A stretch of 64,000 nt of DNA from Phragmites australis. Taxonomy: Eukaryota; Streptophyta; Magnoliopsida; Poales; Poaceae. The translations under genes and the position numbers were made by a program. Position 1 is the stretch's first letter, and each line of letters opens with the position of its first letter. The notes under the pieces were generated by a model. It was not told the origin of the DNA and searched no databases. It saw nothing but the letters and a program-made list of their open reading frames with translations. The DNA is taken from positions 39,155,001 to 39,219,000 of the forward strand of contig NC_084921.1 of assembly GCF_958298935.1 (NCBI RefSeq), read 5' to 3'. This document shows, piece after piece, positions 1 to 10,913 of the stretch.

Positions 1-474
1 CAGCTGGCTGAGATGTAGAGGAGGTGTGGCGAGTTCTCCCAAGAGAAAGCTGCACTGGCCGCCGAGCGCTCCCAGCTCAAGGAGGATGAGCGCACTACCC
101 TCAACATTCTCTGGGAAGCCTTTGGAGCGCTAGCAAATCCCCTAGGTAGCCTCGGGTTGTGGGTGATCAAGCCGAAGGACGATCGCACCGCCCGAGCCTG
201 GGCCTACACCTTCTGGGTCCTCGCGGAGCACTTCTCTGAGCTCCCTGCCACCCTGGCATTGAGGGGTGCGGAGGATGTTTCACAGGCGGTGAGGGCGATC
301 ACAGAGTATATCTTCTGGTACTACCACAGTCGTGACCCTAACTTCAACCTGGACTAGGTTCGGGAAGGGGTCGCGGTTGCCAGACCAAAAGCCGAGGAGA
401 GATTTCAGCGGGAGTGCCAGGGGGCGGTGGACTACATGACATCCATCTTCCGGGTGGAGGCCGCCGAGGAGTAA
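1..474 (+). pseudogene. Gypsy-type transposon coiled-coil protein, C-terminal fragment
   Basis: Reading frame 1 runs from base 1 to the TAA at 472-474 with two internal stops (TAG at 16-18 and at 355-357). The product is rich in Glu, Arg, Ala and Gln at first (likely coiled coil) and then carries a compact stretch containing WAYTFWVLAEHF and EYIFWYYHSRDP. This layout is typical of the long gag-like proteins of grass Ty3/Gypsy elements ('putative gypsy type transposon' family). The 5' end lies outside the window. The internal stops show it is dead. The function of the family is not known to me beyond its linkage to retrotransposons. A similar coiled-coil ORF lies at 61.94-63.16 kb. Confidence 0.6.
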
Positions 475-860
475 AAAACTTGATTGTAACCTTTGTTATG
501 TAACATTGTTTGAATGGAGCCCCACGCCTTTGTTTCCTGACAAGATTGTATCGTTGTGGTCGTAGAGTTCCCGGAGTCTCCGAGCCTTCAACCCGAACCG
601 ACCCGCCGCCCACGCTGATTGACCCCCCAACCCTCATCGAATCCTCGACCATATCCGTCAACCACCCTTCCAACCGACAATCCTTAGAAGTGGCAGCTAG
701 ACGTGTGCGGGGGTCTGTGGCTGAGCGGGCGAGTACTTCGAGCGACCTTCAAGGTGTGTTGCACCGACCACTCGCACCGCGTGATGGTCCTAGGTTACAC
801 AAGTAGGATTCGACCGGCTGACACCAATGTGGCTTACGCTCTATTTTTTGACTAGCCTGC
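475..860. other. noncoding remnant between retroelement fragments
   Basis: No convincing gene. It joins two decayed coiled-coil fragments. The first bases after the stop (TTGATTGTAACC and nearby) resemble the T-rich tail that follows the related ORF near 63.17 kb. I see no LTR boundary. Confidence 0.3.
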
Positions 861-1409
861 TGGGTGGAGTTACTCGGGGTGAAGAGGGATCTGGAACGGG
901 CGACCAGGGAAAGCGCCCACAAGAGGGAGGAGTTATATGGCCGCCTTCGCCGCTACCGGAATGATTTTTATGCGGTGCGAAAGAAACTCGAGCGGCTGAC
1001 CAAGGAGAGCGACGAGCGGTGAGTGGTGTTCTACAACCAACTCAACCAAGCTTTTACCCCTTTCGACTCGTTGCTTCGGTCCGCCGGCGTCCAGGTCCGT
1101 TCGACCCCTGGGAACACCGTGATCGGTCATGTCGAGTGGTTTCTGGAGGCCTCCGAGGAGGTAGGTGGCCTTGAGCAGAGGATTTGCGAGACCGTCGGAG
1201 ACCATCTTTTTGAGGTCGGAGTCTCTAGCGCCTGCGTCAGCGACCACTTCCCTGACTTGGACCTCTTGCTGGTAGTCGGTGCCGGTTTTGAAGGTACTCG
1301 GATGACTACGGAGGAACTCGACGCCCGGGCTGATTCATTTTTGTATGTCGTTCGTTCTTGTCTTTGGACCGTCCGGTTCGACCCTCTCAGGGGTATTTTT
1401 GGGTCCTAG
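861..1409 (+). pseudogene. Gypsy-type transposon coiled-coil protein, second fragment
   Basis: One frame reads from about 861 to the stop at 1407-1409, broken once by TGA at 1020-1022. The first 50 residues are strongly heptad-like and charged (LERATRESAHKREELYGRL). The rest holds FYNQLNQAFTPFDSLLRSAG and GHVEWFLEASEEVGGLEQRI, a segment type found in the same family of grass retrotransposon proteins as the fragment at 1-474. It could be another part of the same element or of a relative. Family placement is by recalled resemblance and is moderate. Confidence 0.5.
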
Positions 1410-1889
1410 GAGAAATGTCGTAGGTTTGTCTGGAAGTAGCCCCTGGGCTTTGTAATGACAAGCATTTGGCCCTTATGTGGGTCTTCTCCGTGTTTGGATG
1501 ATGAATGGCCTTTGGAGTGCCTGTATCGCTTAGGTAGGATCGCATTAAGCTGCTCGCGAGCAACATTCCTGGTGATGAGGGAGACCCTTAGCACGACGAG
1601 CCTTTCAGTGGCGACCATCGCTCGACCCGATTTAGGACTTGCAGGAATGTGGTCGTTAACCCTTGGGCGCCTTTACCCTGTCATCGCGCGAGCGGGTTAG
1701 CTTCGGATCTCGTCCCATCAATACGAGTGAGCAGGCTAAACAAATCTTGGAACTTGACGTGAAACCGTGTTTGTCCATGGAGTCCTGCAACATAAAGAGC
1801 TTAATTACTTTAATTTGGAAAAACTTACAAGTCATGTTCACGCTCGTCCGGAAGGTCATGCAAAATAGTCAAACAGGCTCGTCTCCGAG

Positions 1890-2960
1890 CAGCCTCATAC
1901 ATAGAGCTGGTGCACCTGGCCAACCCGACCACCTGAGGCCGTGAAACTGGAGGTCGTCAGTGACCTGCGACCAGTTTTGCGTGTGGCAGTCACGGTCGTG
2001 CCTGAGGTTAGGAATTTAGAGCTTCCTAGGGCTTTAGAGAATGGTACCACGACGTCCAGCCCCCAGACAATGAAAAGCCGAGAGAGCGGTATGGTTTGCA
2101 ATGCCCGGGCTGGTAGGTTGGTATTCTAGTCGTGGTGCTGGCATGACTCGCTCCTTTTCACCTGCTTGCGAGCATCCTAGAGGGCGGTGGGAGGTCCAGC
2201 TTCCATGTTTACCTCCGAGGATGTTAGGGAGCATTGTGCTCCCCCCATCCTGAGTAATGTACTTCAGTAAAGGGTCGTTGCTCCCTTAGTGATAGAGGCA
2301 TCCCTCTACTAAGGAGGATTCTCGCGGTTAGCCAGTGTGACCATTTTTGCTGACACATCGTCGTCAAGGGTTGCTTGATTCTAAAGGTAGTCCGAGATCT
2401 GATCCATCTAGGTTGTACCCAAATCGAGCAGGGCGACCACATAATGGCCACTCGAGGTCGACGGCACCGAGGGAGGCATTGCCTCCAAAGGTGTTGCCTC
2501 TGGTGTTCCGTTTCTAAGCGGAGCATCCCTTCCGCTTCAGCCTGAGACCGCAGCGGGTGCCGTGTGAGTCTTTTTCTCAAAGACTCCAACTGGGACAGGT
2601 TCGCAAGAAAAGGTTAGACGGGCCAGCCCATCGGCCAGGGAAGAAATCCTTGCGAGGGACGTGTGTGACTTCCCGGTTGATGGAGCGTTGCTCTAGCTTT
2701 CTCACTTCGGAGAGGTATGTCGCCATCGTCCAGTCCGAGTATTGAAAAACCCTTGGCTATGGGGTTACACCTTGTAGCGAGTCCCTCAACGCTAGTAGGT
2801 GATTTTCCCCGCGCGGGTGATGCTCATGTTCCGGTTAAGAGGCCCTCATACTCTGCTTCATATTTAATAACTGGAAAAAACAGAAATGAACCATGTACCT
2901 GACGATGCATGGTCCTGTGCTTGCTCCTTCCTGGTCGGGGGGAAGCATGACCCACTTAGC
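1890..2960 (-). pseudogene. Ty3/Gypsy pol remnant (RNase H, H2C2, integrase)
   Basis: Read on the minus strand from high to low coordinate, broken frames show three pol blocks in the right order. Near 2.85 kb is AEYEGLLTG, the RNase H style 'AEYEALL' motif. Near 2.27 kb is PLLKYITQDGG, as in the linker before the integrase zinc finger. Near 2.05 kb is WGLDVVVPFSKALGSSKFL, as in the start of the integrase core with its first Asp. Stops and frame changes lie between them. Protease and reverse transcriptase were not found, so the element is deleted as well as mutated. It belongs with the primer-binding site and LTR upstream on the same strand. Confidence 0.55.
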
Positions 2961-3515
2961 GACCAGTACCGCATCCGCGACGCTTTGAAATCCTGCAAGG
3001 TAGAACAAGGATTTTCCCTTCTGATCGAAGGGTGATCAGTATCAGGAAAGGGAAAGGGTTACCTTTCTGAGACTCTGGTAGGCTGCCTTCCTTACTAGTA
3101 CCCTGTGGGGAGTGGTCGTTACTCGTGCCCAAAGTTTGAGGTGTAGACCCTTCTGTTCGTCCTGGGGTTGAACGTGCTCGGAGAAACAACACACGCGATT
3201 AGTTCTTCGATATTCTTTTGCCGGATCGAATCATACCTGCTCGATGGTTTTGGTTCACGTCACGGGGCTGCGGGTGGTAGTCCTTGAGCGGTGAGAAATC
3301 CTCCGGGTGGAGCTGCCACCAAAGAAACTCGTTACCCCAGAGCTTGCGGTTCGTGAGCTCTCCTTGGCGTCGGGAGCATGGATGCCTCAACTGCCTCCTG
3401 GAGCCTTCGGATCCTGATCCGATGTCCTGAGTTTGGGACATTTGGGCTCCATCTGGGTCGTACCCAACGAAGAACACCTTGCAGCAACTTGAATCCCGAA
3501 CTCGGAAACGCGCCC

Positions 3516-3532
3516 CCTACCTGGCGCACCAA
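3516..3532 (-). other. candidate LTR-retrotransposon primer-binding site
   Basis: On the minus strand the sequence reads TTTGGTGCGCCAGGTAGGGG, which closely resembles the segment just inside the 5' LTR of many grass Gypsy elements (TTGGCGCGCCAGGTAGGGG). It sits between an LTR-like region on one side and gag/pol remains on the other, as expected. Confidence 0.55.
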
Positions 3533-3534
3533 AG

Positions 3535-4205
3535 GTCGAGGGTAATCTCTGACAGTGATTCCGGGGTATGTTGGATAGTGGGTGTGTGGTCTTTGTTCAG
3601 AATGCGTCTGCTGAATCTGGCTGTGTATGTGCAACTCAAGAACACCAAGGTTTATCCAGGTTCAGGCCCCCCTCAGGGTAATAGCCCTACATCTTGTGTA
3701 TTCTTTTTCTTGTGTTCTAAGCCGGTTATAGATGATGTTCTTGCCAAGCCTTCTTCTCGGCCTCTTTCACCTTCTAGGCCTCTCTTTTTCTTGATCCCCC
3801 CTCTATAAGCCTGGTACTCCTCCCTTTATATATCTGAGGGAGAGAGGATTTACACATGAGTCAACACATAGACTCAGGCCTAGCTAGAGCTTCCCACCTA
3901 GGCCCATCATTACTAAGAGCAGTCATATCCATTTGCTCTACGACGCTACAGAGCCTGTCATATCGCTCCACCGCCTGCGTCATTCCGGTTGCCTAGACTG
4001 CCCTCTCTCGTCCCCACGCGCTGCTTGCGCACCTGCAAAAGACCGCCTGCCAAGTCCGTCAAGCCATCCTGTAGCATTTAATGCTACGGGATGAGGCACG
4101 GTAGCTCTGCGCCGGCCATGCTTTGGACGACCAAAAAGAGGACCTAGGGAAGGGAAATACTCGAGTGAAAAGGTATTTATTATGATTTAGACTGTTTGGA
4201 CACAT
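3535..4205 (-). mobile_element. degenerate Gypsy LTR, minus orientation
   Basis: This is the region immediately upstream, in minus orientation, of the candidate primer-binding site. It holds a good minus-strand TATA box (TATATAAAGG, complement of 3823-3832), as expected for an LTR promoter. The outer boundary is not certain. A minus-strand TGTGTCCAAAC near 4205 could be the start, but no target duplication was seen. Confidence 0.45.
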
Positions 4206-4395
4206 ACCTGCCCCGCGACCAGAGGAGACTGGTCGCGGGGTTTGCTCCTGTGACCTGGGGACTGGTCGCGGAGCTTAGTCGGAGAGCCTAGTTGCATGGT
4301 CGCTAGCTGGTCGTGAGATCGCTAGCTGGTCGGGCAGGGTGGCCATGGTTCCAGATAAACGTGGCATGCAGCACCTGCTGATATCTTACCGGAGT
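4206..4395. repeat. short GC-rich direct repeats
   Basis: The words 'actggtcgcggggt', 'actggtcgcggagc' and 'tcgctagctggtcg' recur here at short spacing. The block lies between the Gypsy LTR and the MULE remnant. It may be LTR sequence or host DNA. No gene is seen. Confidence 0.3.
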
Positions 4396-4409
4396 GGGTC
4401 CGCCCGCGA

Positions 4410-5480
4410 GGGGACCCCACTATTCTTTACACCGACAATGATGAAGATGAGTCCTCTAAAATTGTCATCCTAGATCAATGGAACTTGCATGAGAAAGCGA
4501 AGATGTAAGTTATGGAAAACCATGATTCCCCTTGGGAGTATAGATCAAGTATGATTCACCTAAATCAAGTCCTTCCCAATCGGTCTGAAATGAAGGATGC
4601 AGTGGCACGGTGGGCAATGACATCACATAGGGAGGTATGGGTTGTTGTGTCGACTCCAGAATAGTCTTATTTCAACCTTCCTCGTGTCCTTGAAATTCTG
4701 AAGGAATGGAACCCTAGCACATACACCGCTTTCAAGGAGACTGAAATTGATGAAAACTAACCCAGTATTTTTTGATGTGCTTTCTTTTCTTTGGGTCAGT
4801 ATATTTAGTCCTTCTAGCATTGTCATCCTTTGCTTTATGTGGATGGCACATTCTTGACTCGAAAGTACCAAGGCCATATTCTCACTACAATTGATATTGA
4901 TGCGAATAATCAGATACTTCCTTTATCATTTGCGTTTGTGGAGGGTGAGATCAGGTTGAGCTAGATTTGGTAATTTAGGCATCTTAAGGCTGGGATTGTC
5001 CATGATCGACCTAATGTTTGCACTATACATGACCGGCATGCTAGGATCTAATCTGCTATAAAGATACTGCAAGAGAATTCAAGTGAGCCTTTCCCATTGT
5101 TTGACTTGCAGAACTGATGGTATATGCATTACATGGGAGAAAATTTCTACAAGCAATTTAAGAACAAGGCACTCATAGACATGTTTAAGAGGTTGTGCAG
5201 TTAGAACCAATGTCGCAAGTTTGATGCTTTGTGAAAGGAATTGGATAAGTGCACAAGGACGTATGTCCAGGAGAGGAATAAGAATCCGCCTACTGATGAT
5301 GACATTGGGTTACCAATTTCTAGTGAAGCAATCAGCCCCTCGATCACTCCACTTGGTAAAAGGACTTGTTCGAGAGGTTCCAGTGAGTTCTACCTAAGCC
5401 ATTGAATGGGGATGTGTTACCAATTGCTGCGAATCAGAAGCACACGCCAAAGGAGCAGTGGCTGGAGCAGTTCAAGGTTA
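4410..5480 (+). pseudogene. Mutator-like (MURA) transposase remnant
   Basis: Broken + strand frames encode pieces of a MULE transposase. First comes the N-terminal block (RSEMKDAVARWAMTSHREVW, about 4580-4640). Then comes the start of the catalytic domain, VDGTFLTRKYQGH near 4835-4875, carrying the first Asp, followed by IDANNQILPLSFAFVEGE and by TIHDRHA near 5020 with the second Asp. Last is YMGENFYKQFKNKALIDMFKRL near 5130-5200. Stops and frameshifts are frequent, and the cysteine block between N-terminus and catalytic core seems deleted. This copy keeps the first Asp region that is missing from the larger MULE at 9.68-17.15 kb. Confidence 0.7.
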
Positions 5481-5762
5481 GTAATAATTTTTAATTGCTT
5501 CGTTAATTTCATATTGCAAGTGGTTTGTCTATTTCTTATTGGTAGTAACAACCAGTGGTATTATGTAGGTAGAGAAAATAGTTGAGGACCCACCCTGCCA
5601 TCGCAATAACTCTTTCTCACACATAGCTGTTGGCAGTACTCCCTCCTTATGTCATTGATCTCTAAAACAGGCCACGAGCACATACTCTATATAAGGGTTA
5701 CCTAAGGATGAATACGCTCCAATGCATACTAACCAACTATTACATCTCCAACACAATTACAT

Positions 5763-6430
5763 CCATGGCTTCCGGGTCCGAGTCCGACAAGGGTAAGGGC
5801 AACACGAGCCATTACGAGCTACGACATGACATCCTTGATAGATGCAAGCATGAGTACGAAGAGCGAAAGAGAAATGAAGACCCAAAGCAAAAGAAGAGGG
5901 AGCTGGAGTTGGAGATAGAAGCGCACGAGGCACGCATGCCATGGTGTGACTGTGGTATAATAGCAAGCCAGAAACGGTTCCCTCTTGCCATGGTTGCTTG
6001 GTACCGTCGTGGGGTAAGTGTTCTTGACATCCTACCGTGCTATAAAATTCATCTAATTTAGCTATTTTCCTCCAACAGTACAAGAAGCCTAGGTGCGGGT
6101 ACGAATGGTACACGAACAAAGAAGAGTACACGAACATCAACTACGGCTACAACGAGACTGAGCCAATGCAGCGCACGGATGTTGAAAGACCGAAGATGAG
6201 GCTATAGAAACTTAATGAAGAGTGGTGGGACAAGTACCTCACTACATGCGGTAGCATGAAGATTCCTCCAAAATACGTGTGTGGCTTACCGGCTGTGCTG
6301 AGGCCTGTGGCACGAGGACTGGCACAACGGTACATGTGCAACAAACCCTATCCCCATGGATGTAACTTCTAGGAGATCCGCTAGGAATATCTGGATAAGA
6401 AGCCTCCATACTTTCCATCAACCTAGTAGA
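5763..6430 (+). pseudogene. MULE-associated Cys-rich protein, broken
   Basis: An exon from ATG 5765 reads MASGSESDKGKGN..., then a highly charged helix (CKHEYEERKRNEDPKQKKRE) and a C-x-C-G start (MPWCDCGIIAS). It appears to splice at about 6012 and resume near 6079 (YKKPRCGYEWYTNKEEY). Further on are CGLPAVLRPVA and RYMCNKPYPHGCNF with Cys spacing like GRF-type zinc fingers. In-frame stops occur near 6208, 6370 and 6382. The position behind a transposase suggests MULE cargo. It resembles, but is not the same as, the GRF-like gene at 10.3-10.9 kb. Confidence 0.4.
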
Positions 6431-7361
6431 TGATTTCTTGCCCCTGGCAATCTATCTTGCCATAAGTCATGCTTCATTTAGCGATAGGGTACTATATGTT
6501 ATTGTAATTTATCATAGATTGTGTAGAAATAGGGTATGAATTGGTGCATGTTGCCTTATATACCGTAGCCATAGGCAAGCAACGAATGCTTACGATGAGT
6601 CATATATATGATATACTTTACTTTTCATCAATAAAATGATCAGGATTTACCATTTCACCAATACGTTTTTTCCGAGCACAATGCTCTCATAGGATTTCCT
6701 GCCTTCCATGCAGACGCAACATTAACTCTTTGCTAAACTTTTGTAGAACGAGATGACCACACAGAGCAACAACTTACACAGAAAATCTATGTCAATCATC
6801 AAAGACACAACTTTTTCAGCTGTTACAGGGAATCCCTACTCATTTGTCCTTGCACACTGTTTTTCTGTCCTCCAGCTCCAAGCCATGCCCATGCACTCGA
6901 TTCATGTGCCAGCCCCCAACGACCATAAATAACCGCACCCTGAACCATGGATAGACCACTTCTTCCTCAGCTTTCTCAATTGCAATGTCTTCCTTAGCTT
7001 CGCCAAACCCACCCAAAAAGCATTGGGAGACTTCCATCCCCCATGGGGTCGAACCGCTGATGTACTTATGTAACGACCCATGTAGGCTTAGCGAGTCCTA
7101 GGATATCTTCTACACCTATGACAGATACTTCTTTATGTGTGCCAACTACTAGTAAGACCCGCCTTAACATGAACCATATGGATACCTACCAGTATAGCGA
7201 CATAAATCACTCTGGTGCCACTTTAAATACAATTTTTGCACTTTATTACTAATCTTCCATCTTCTTTCATTTGTCAGTCTCATCCACTTATCTGTGACTT
7301 TATAAAATGGTTGTATATGGAGCAAAATAAGCACCAAAAGTATTAGGTCAAAATGATCATA

Positions 7362-7621
7362 CAGTGGAGGAGGCAAGCTTACGAACGCCGGGAGTACGAA
7401 GAACAATAGGAGGAACTACGTCTCAAGCGGTAAGAGGAGGAGCGCATAAGGAAGGGAGCGTAGGACCGTGCCGTGGCTGAAGCACGCGAGACAGAGAGAG
7501 AAGGAAGCGAGAGAGGACCCGTCGTGCCAAGGCGGTAGGCCCTGATGCCCAGAGAAATGGCAAATATTCTAGGTGCCTTCAGTAGAGCATCTATTGTAAC
7601 TCGGGCTATTTTCATTCACTA
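7362..7621 (+). pseudogene. coiled-coil tail of a GRF-like MULE gene
   Basis: The frame starting near 7362 reads QWRRQAYERREYEEQ, a TAG stop, EELRLKR, further stops, then DRAVAEARETEREGSE and a short hydrophobic end. It parallels the minus-strand tail at 10.32-10.62 kb (WRREAYARREYEQQ, stop, EELRLKREEEE). Both copies have a stop at the same aligned place. This is therefore a second, inverted and decayed member of the same transposon gene family. No intact start or zinc finger was found directly upstream. Confidence 0.5.
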
Positions 7622-8055
7622 ACGCATGTTAAGTTTAGCATCAGTAGTTTATTAGGTTAGTATTTAGTCGTATCGTATATGCCAACATTTGTTTTCATCA
7701 TCTCTGTATGATTAAGGTCTATTCGCAGTACGATAAAAACCACTACGTCCTATATAATGTTTATCAGCTACGTCCTATTTTCGGAAAAATGACTCTACAA
7801 TTTTTTTCCCATTTTTCCATTCCGTGTAAAAAAATAAGTTGACTCGCAAAATAAACAAGCGACATAATATTTTCGCGCTAAATATCTTTTCTGGAGATAG
7901 AAATAAAATTTTTGCTGAATAGTTTTTGCATGCATACAATAAAATTTAAATACATTTTCCAATTTTTCGTACAACAAATAAGTTAATTCGCATAATGCAA
8001 AAGCAAAATATTTTTTGAATTAAAATATTTTCTAGCACGCAAATCATATTTTTGC

Positions 8056-8290
8056 GTGGTCAAGACTCAAAAAAATTCTTTTGTGTGCTCAGGATGTGAA
8101 AATATTTTTTTCGTTCGATCAAGGTGCGAAAACTCTATTTTTGAGCTTTCAGTATGCAAAAATATGTTTTCCCACTATCAAAACTCGAAAATGATTCTTT
8201 CAAGTCCTCATGATGCAAAAACTTCTTTTGTGGGCATGAAAATCCATTTCTTGCAGGACCAGGATGCGAATAGTTATTATTTTTATAAAT
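8056..8290 (+). repeat. degenerate 30-bp minisatellite
   Basis: At least six units of about 30 bp start near 8056, 8086, 8115, 8145, 8175 and 8204. Each contains a 'TCAnGATGCGAAAA'-like core followed by a T-rich arm. The open frame through it shows a matching ten-residue period (SGCENIFF, SRCENSIF, SVCKNMFS). Units are diverged. The flanking DNA from 7.8 kb is A/T-rich and contains related words. Confidence 0.55.
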
Positions 8291-8417
8291 TTCATAATTT
8301 GCGTATTATTTTTAAAATTTACATATAAAATAATAATATTAAAAAAATCGTGAGAGAACGAGTCTGCTAGACGAGGCATCGATTTGGACTTGCCTTTCTT
8401 ATCCTTCTATTCTTTTA

Positions 8418-8651
8418 TCGATGATTTTTTATTTATATATTTTTTGGAATTTACAAAAATGTGTATCTATTTTAAAAAAATTACAGATTTATACATCTTT
8501 TGCCCGTTGGAACCTGTCGTCCATTGACAGGTATACGTTGAACAAGACATGCTCGGCGACATGTGTATAGATATCTAAATTTTCAAAATAAACTTATATT
8601 TTTACAAAGTCCGGAGAAACAAAATATATAAATAAAAAATTCAGGTATCGA
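8418..8651. mobile_element. MULE-type miniature inverted-repeat element
   Basis: The left end (TCGATGATTTTTTATTTATA at 8418) is matched in inverted orientation at the right end, which read on the minus strand begins TCGATACCTGAATTTTTTAT. The arms continue with further imperfect matches for roughly 60 bp. No coding potential and no clear 9-bp target duplication. Assignment to the Mutator superfamily rests on long AT-rich arms and is an inference. Confidence 0.5.
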
Positions 8652-8740
8652 GCATATGACCGTTTTTTTCCTTTTCGCTGGTAGGCTGGCCCATTTCCCA
8701 TCTCCTTACTCGAGCTGCTGTTTGTGAATGGATGAGAGGT

Positions 8741-9049
8741 GTTGTGGGGGCTGTTTGGTTCTTGCATTCAATAAACTAAGTTAAAATTTGATCACGTTTA
8801 GGATATTTAGTTTCCGTTTGTATTAAGATCAAAATTTAGTTCTACCTGAAAAATGTAGCCGTCTAAATATTTTCTATAGCAAAGCTATGTAAGATTTTAG
8901 CATCTAAAATGACAACTCGATTTTTAGCGGGATAAAATTTTAGCTCAACCTCAAACTATGAGTACTTGGCATAACCAAATTTTAGTATGATTCTAGTTTT
9001 GACATGACCAAATTTTGGCTTGACTGCGAGAAACAAAAAAGGCCCTGTA
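8741..9049. mobile_element. hAT- or PIF-like MITE
   Basis: Left end GGGCTGTTTGGTTCTTGC and right end, read on the minus strand, GGGCCTTTTTTGTTTCTCGC form an imperfect terminal inverted repeat. The interior is AT-rich with repeated 'aaaatttTag' words and no ORF. Ends of this kind are common in grass MITEs. No clean target duplication was found. Confidence 0.45.
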
Positions 9050-9680
9050 TCTCAAGTTCTCAACCGTGGATTTATACCCACCCAAAAAAAAACTGTGGAT
9101 TTATGTGTCTTAAATCTTAATCAATGCAATGCAATGCAATGGCACCAAACGGTACAAGTTCTCCGGCATGTTATCGAGAAATAATTTTTATACCTCGTAA
9201 AAATGGTTGCAAATGTTGGATAGAAGATGCAGATATTCCTTCCTGCTGTAGCAACTCTTCTTTTTTGAAAAGGGCGCTTCGTTTCTAGAACTACACCACA
9301 CTCGGTCAGTACTGCTACGTGTACATAATTGAAGTGGCAGGTTGACCAAGAGGCAAAGAACGCGCTGACCAGGCATTACACTGGCTGGACTGGAAGTATA
9401 TGATCGATCCATGTATGATTGGTTGGAACTCCGAAACTTTAGTACTTTACCCCGTTGCTAAAGATCGTGAAATGTGCAAGTTGTAACAATGACATCGTTG
9501 AAATGTTGCACGTAGCAACATGTTACCTTGTGCACGTTTCTAGTGATCGTTTACACTGATAACTATCTCCCAGAGCTTATGAAACGAAAATGTTAGTCCA
9601 CCGATAAGCAAGCTCATCATGTCAGATGATGAGCTCTCTTCTAGCCCACAACTGCTCACTTTCGAATCAACTCTTTGAGC
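9050..9680. other. intergenic sequence
   Basis: No gene is supported. There is a short (CAATG)n run near 9122-9139. Other ORFs here lack any family resemblance. Confidence 0.4.
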
Positions 9681-9774
9681 GAAGTTTTTTTATTTTTATA
9701 TTTTTTAATTAAAATTTAAATAAATAGATTTTCAGTGAAAAAATTTACAAAAGTAGGCGTCCGCAGCCCTCTGA

Positions 9775-9945
9775 GAGAGCGGCTACGAGTCCTAACCGCC
9801 CCCTGAGAGGGCGGTAGGCCTAACTACCCCCTCAGAGGGCGGCAAAAGGGGCTAACCGCCCCCTGAGAGGGCGGCTAGGGGCTAACCGCCCTCTCAGGGG
9901 GCGGTTAGCCCCTAGCCGCCCTCTCAGAGGGCGGTTATGGGTATT
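9775..9945. repeat. subterminal palindromic GC-rich repeats, left
   Basis: At least six tandem copies of a unit containing CCGCCCCCTGAGAGGGCGG or its close variants, separated by TAACC/TTAGG-like spacers. The unit is nearly self-complementary (CCGCCCTCTCAGAGGGCGG), so single strands could fold into strong hairpins. The same family lies inside the right arm. Confidence 0.75.
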
Positions 9946-10316
9946 TTTTCCTATAAAATTAATTTTTTTTTCCATTTTATCCTCTAAAAATGTATTATTT
10001 TTATAATTAAAGAAATAAAAAAGGAAGGGGTGTAAGGAAATTAAGAAATTAAATTTGGAGTAGGTTATGTAATAACAGGAGAAAAAAATCAATAATTAGT
10101 AGTTGCAGCATTTTACGTGGGTATAGGGTGCGAACGAGGACAAACATAGTATTAAACACATGGTGAAAACATTACAATACACTGTAACCGCGACGACACG
10201 ATGAGGAAACAAAGGTGGCATGTACGGTTCGCACTAAGACCTACTTATTAGTGCGTCGATCCTAATCATAACATGCCTTAGGGAGGGTAAGTATGTCGAG
10301 TTACATTAGGTACTCT

Positions 10317-10913
10317 CTACTGCGTGCATCTAGGATACTTTCCCTTTTGGAGGGCATCGGGACCTGCTGCCTTAGCACGTGTTGCTCTCTCCCGCTTCCT
10401 TTCCCTCTCAGCCTCTCGAGCCTGAGCCACGGTACGGTCGTGCACCGCCTTCCTCATACGCTCTTCTTCCTCCCGCTTGAGGCGAAGTTCCTCTTACTGT
10501 TGTTCGTACTCCCGACGTGCGTAGGCTTCCCTTCTCCACCTCATGTTCATGTCGACCCACAGCTTCTGTGAGTCATTTTGCTCATTGTCGAGCCACTGAA
10601 TAAAATCACAGAGCGGTGGAGGGGACTGAACAAATGGAACAAGATGAGCGGTTAGTAAAAGAGGGTGCGTAATCGGAAGAGATGAGGCGGATATCTGTTA
10701 CCGTACCGGTCGATAAACAGTTGTTGCATGGCAAGGCTTGTCATACTCGTAGTTGGCACACATGAAGAAGCGCAGTCCATAGGTGTATGAGATGTCTTGT
10801 GACTCGCGGAGCTTACAAATGTCACCACAGAAGCACATTGGTGGTTCGAGACCTTCAGGTATGGTAGTCCCCCAATGTTTCTTTGGTGGGCTCGATGGAG
10901 CTGAGGAAGACAT
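10317..10913 (-). pseudogene. GRF-like zinc-finger protein of the MULE
   Basis: Exon 1 starts at ATG 10913 (MSSSAPSSPPKKHWG) and carries a C-x-C-G zinc finger opening, PPMCFCGDICKL, followed by YGLRFFMCANYEYD, the pattern of GRF-type zinc fingers seen in grass transposon proteins. A likely intron (donor after YRP near 10702, acceptor near 10629) leads to SPPPLCDFIQWLDNEQN, then a charged coiled coil (WRREAYARREYEQQ). A TAA stop interrupts the coil near 10497; the frame continues EELRLKREEEERMRKAV to the final stop at 10317-10319. GRF fingers bind nucleic acid in other proteins; the role in transposition is unknown. Broken by the single stop. Confidence 0.6.

Noticed and set aside
8056..8328. 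A Cys-rich small protein gene
   Set aside because: The cysteines come from a 30-bp DNA repeat; no start context, promoter or homology supports a gene.
9832..10092. Minus-strand ORF with repeated RPLRGRL units
   Set aside because: It is the translation of the palindromic subterminal repeats of the MULE, not a protein gene.
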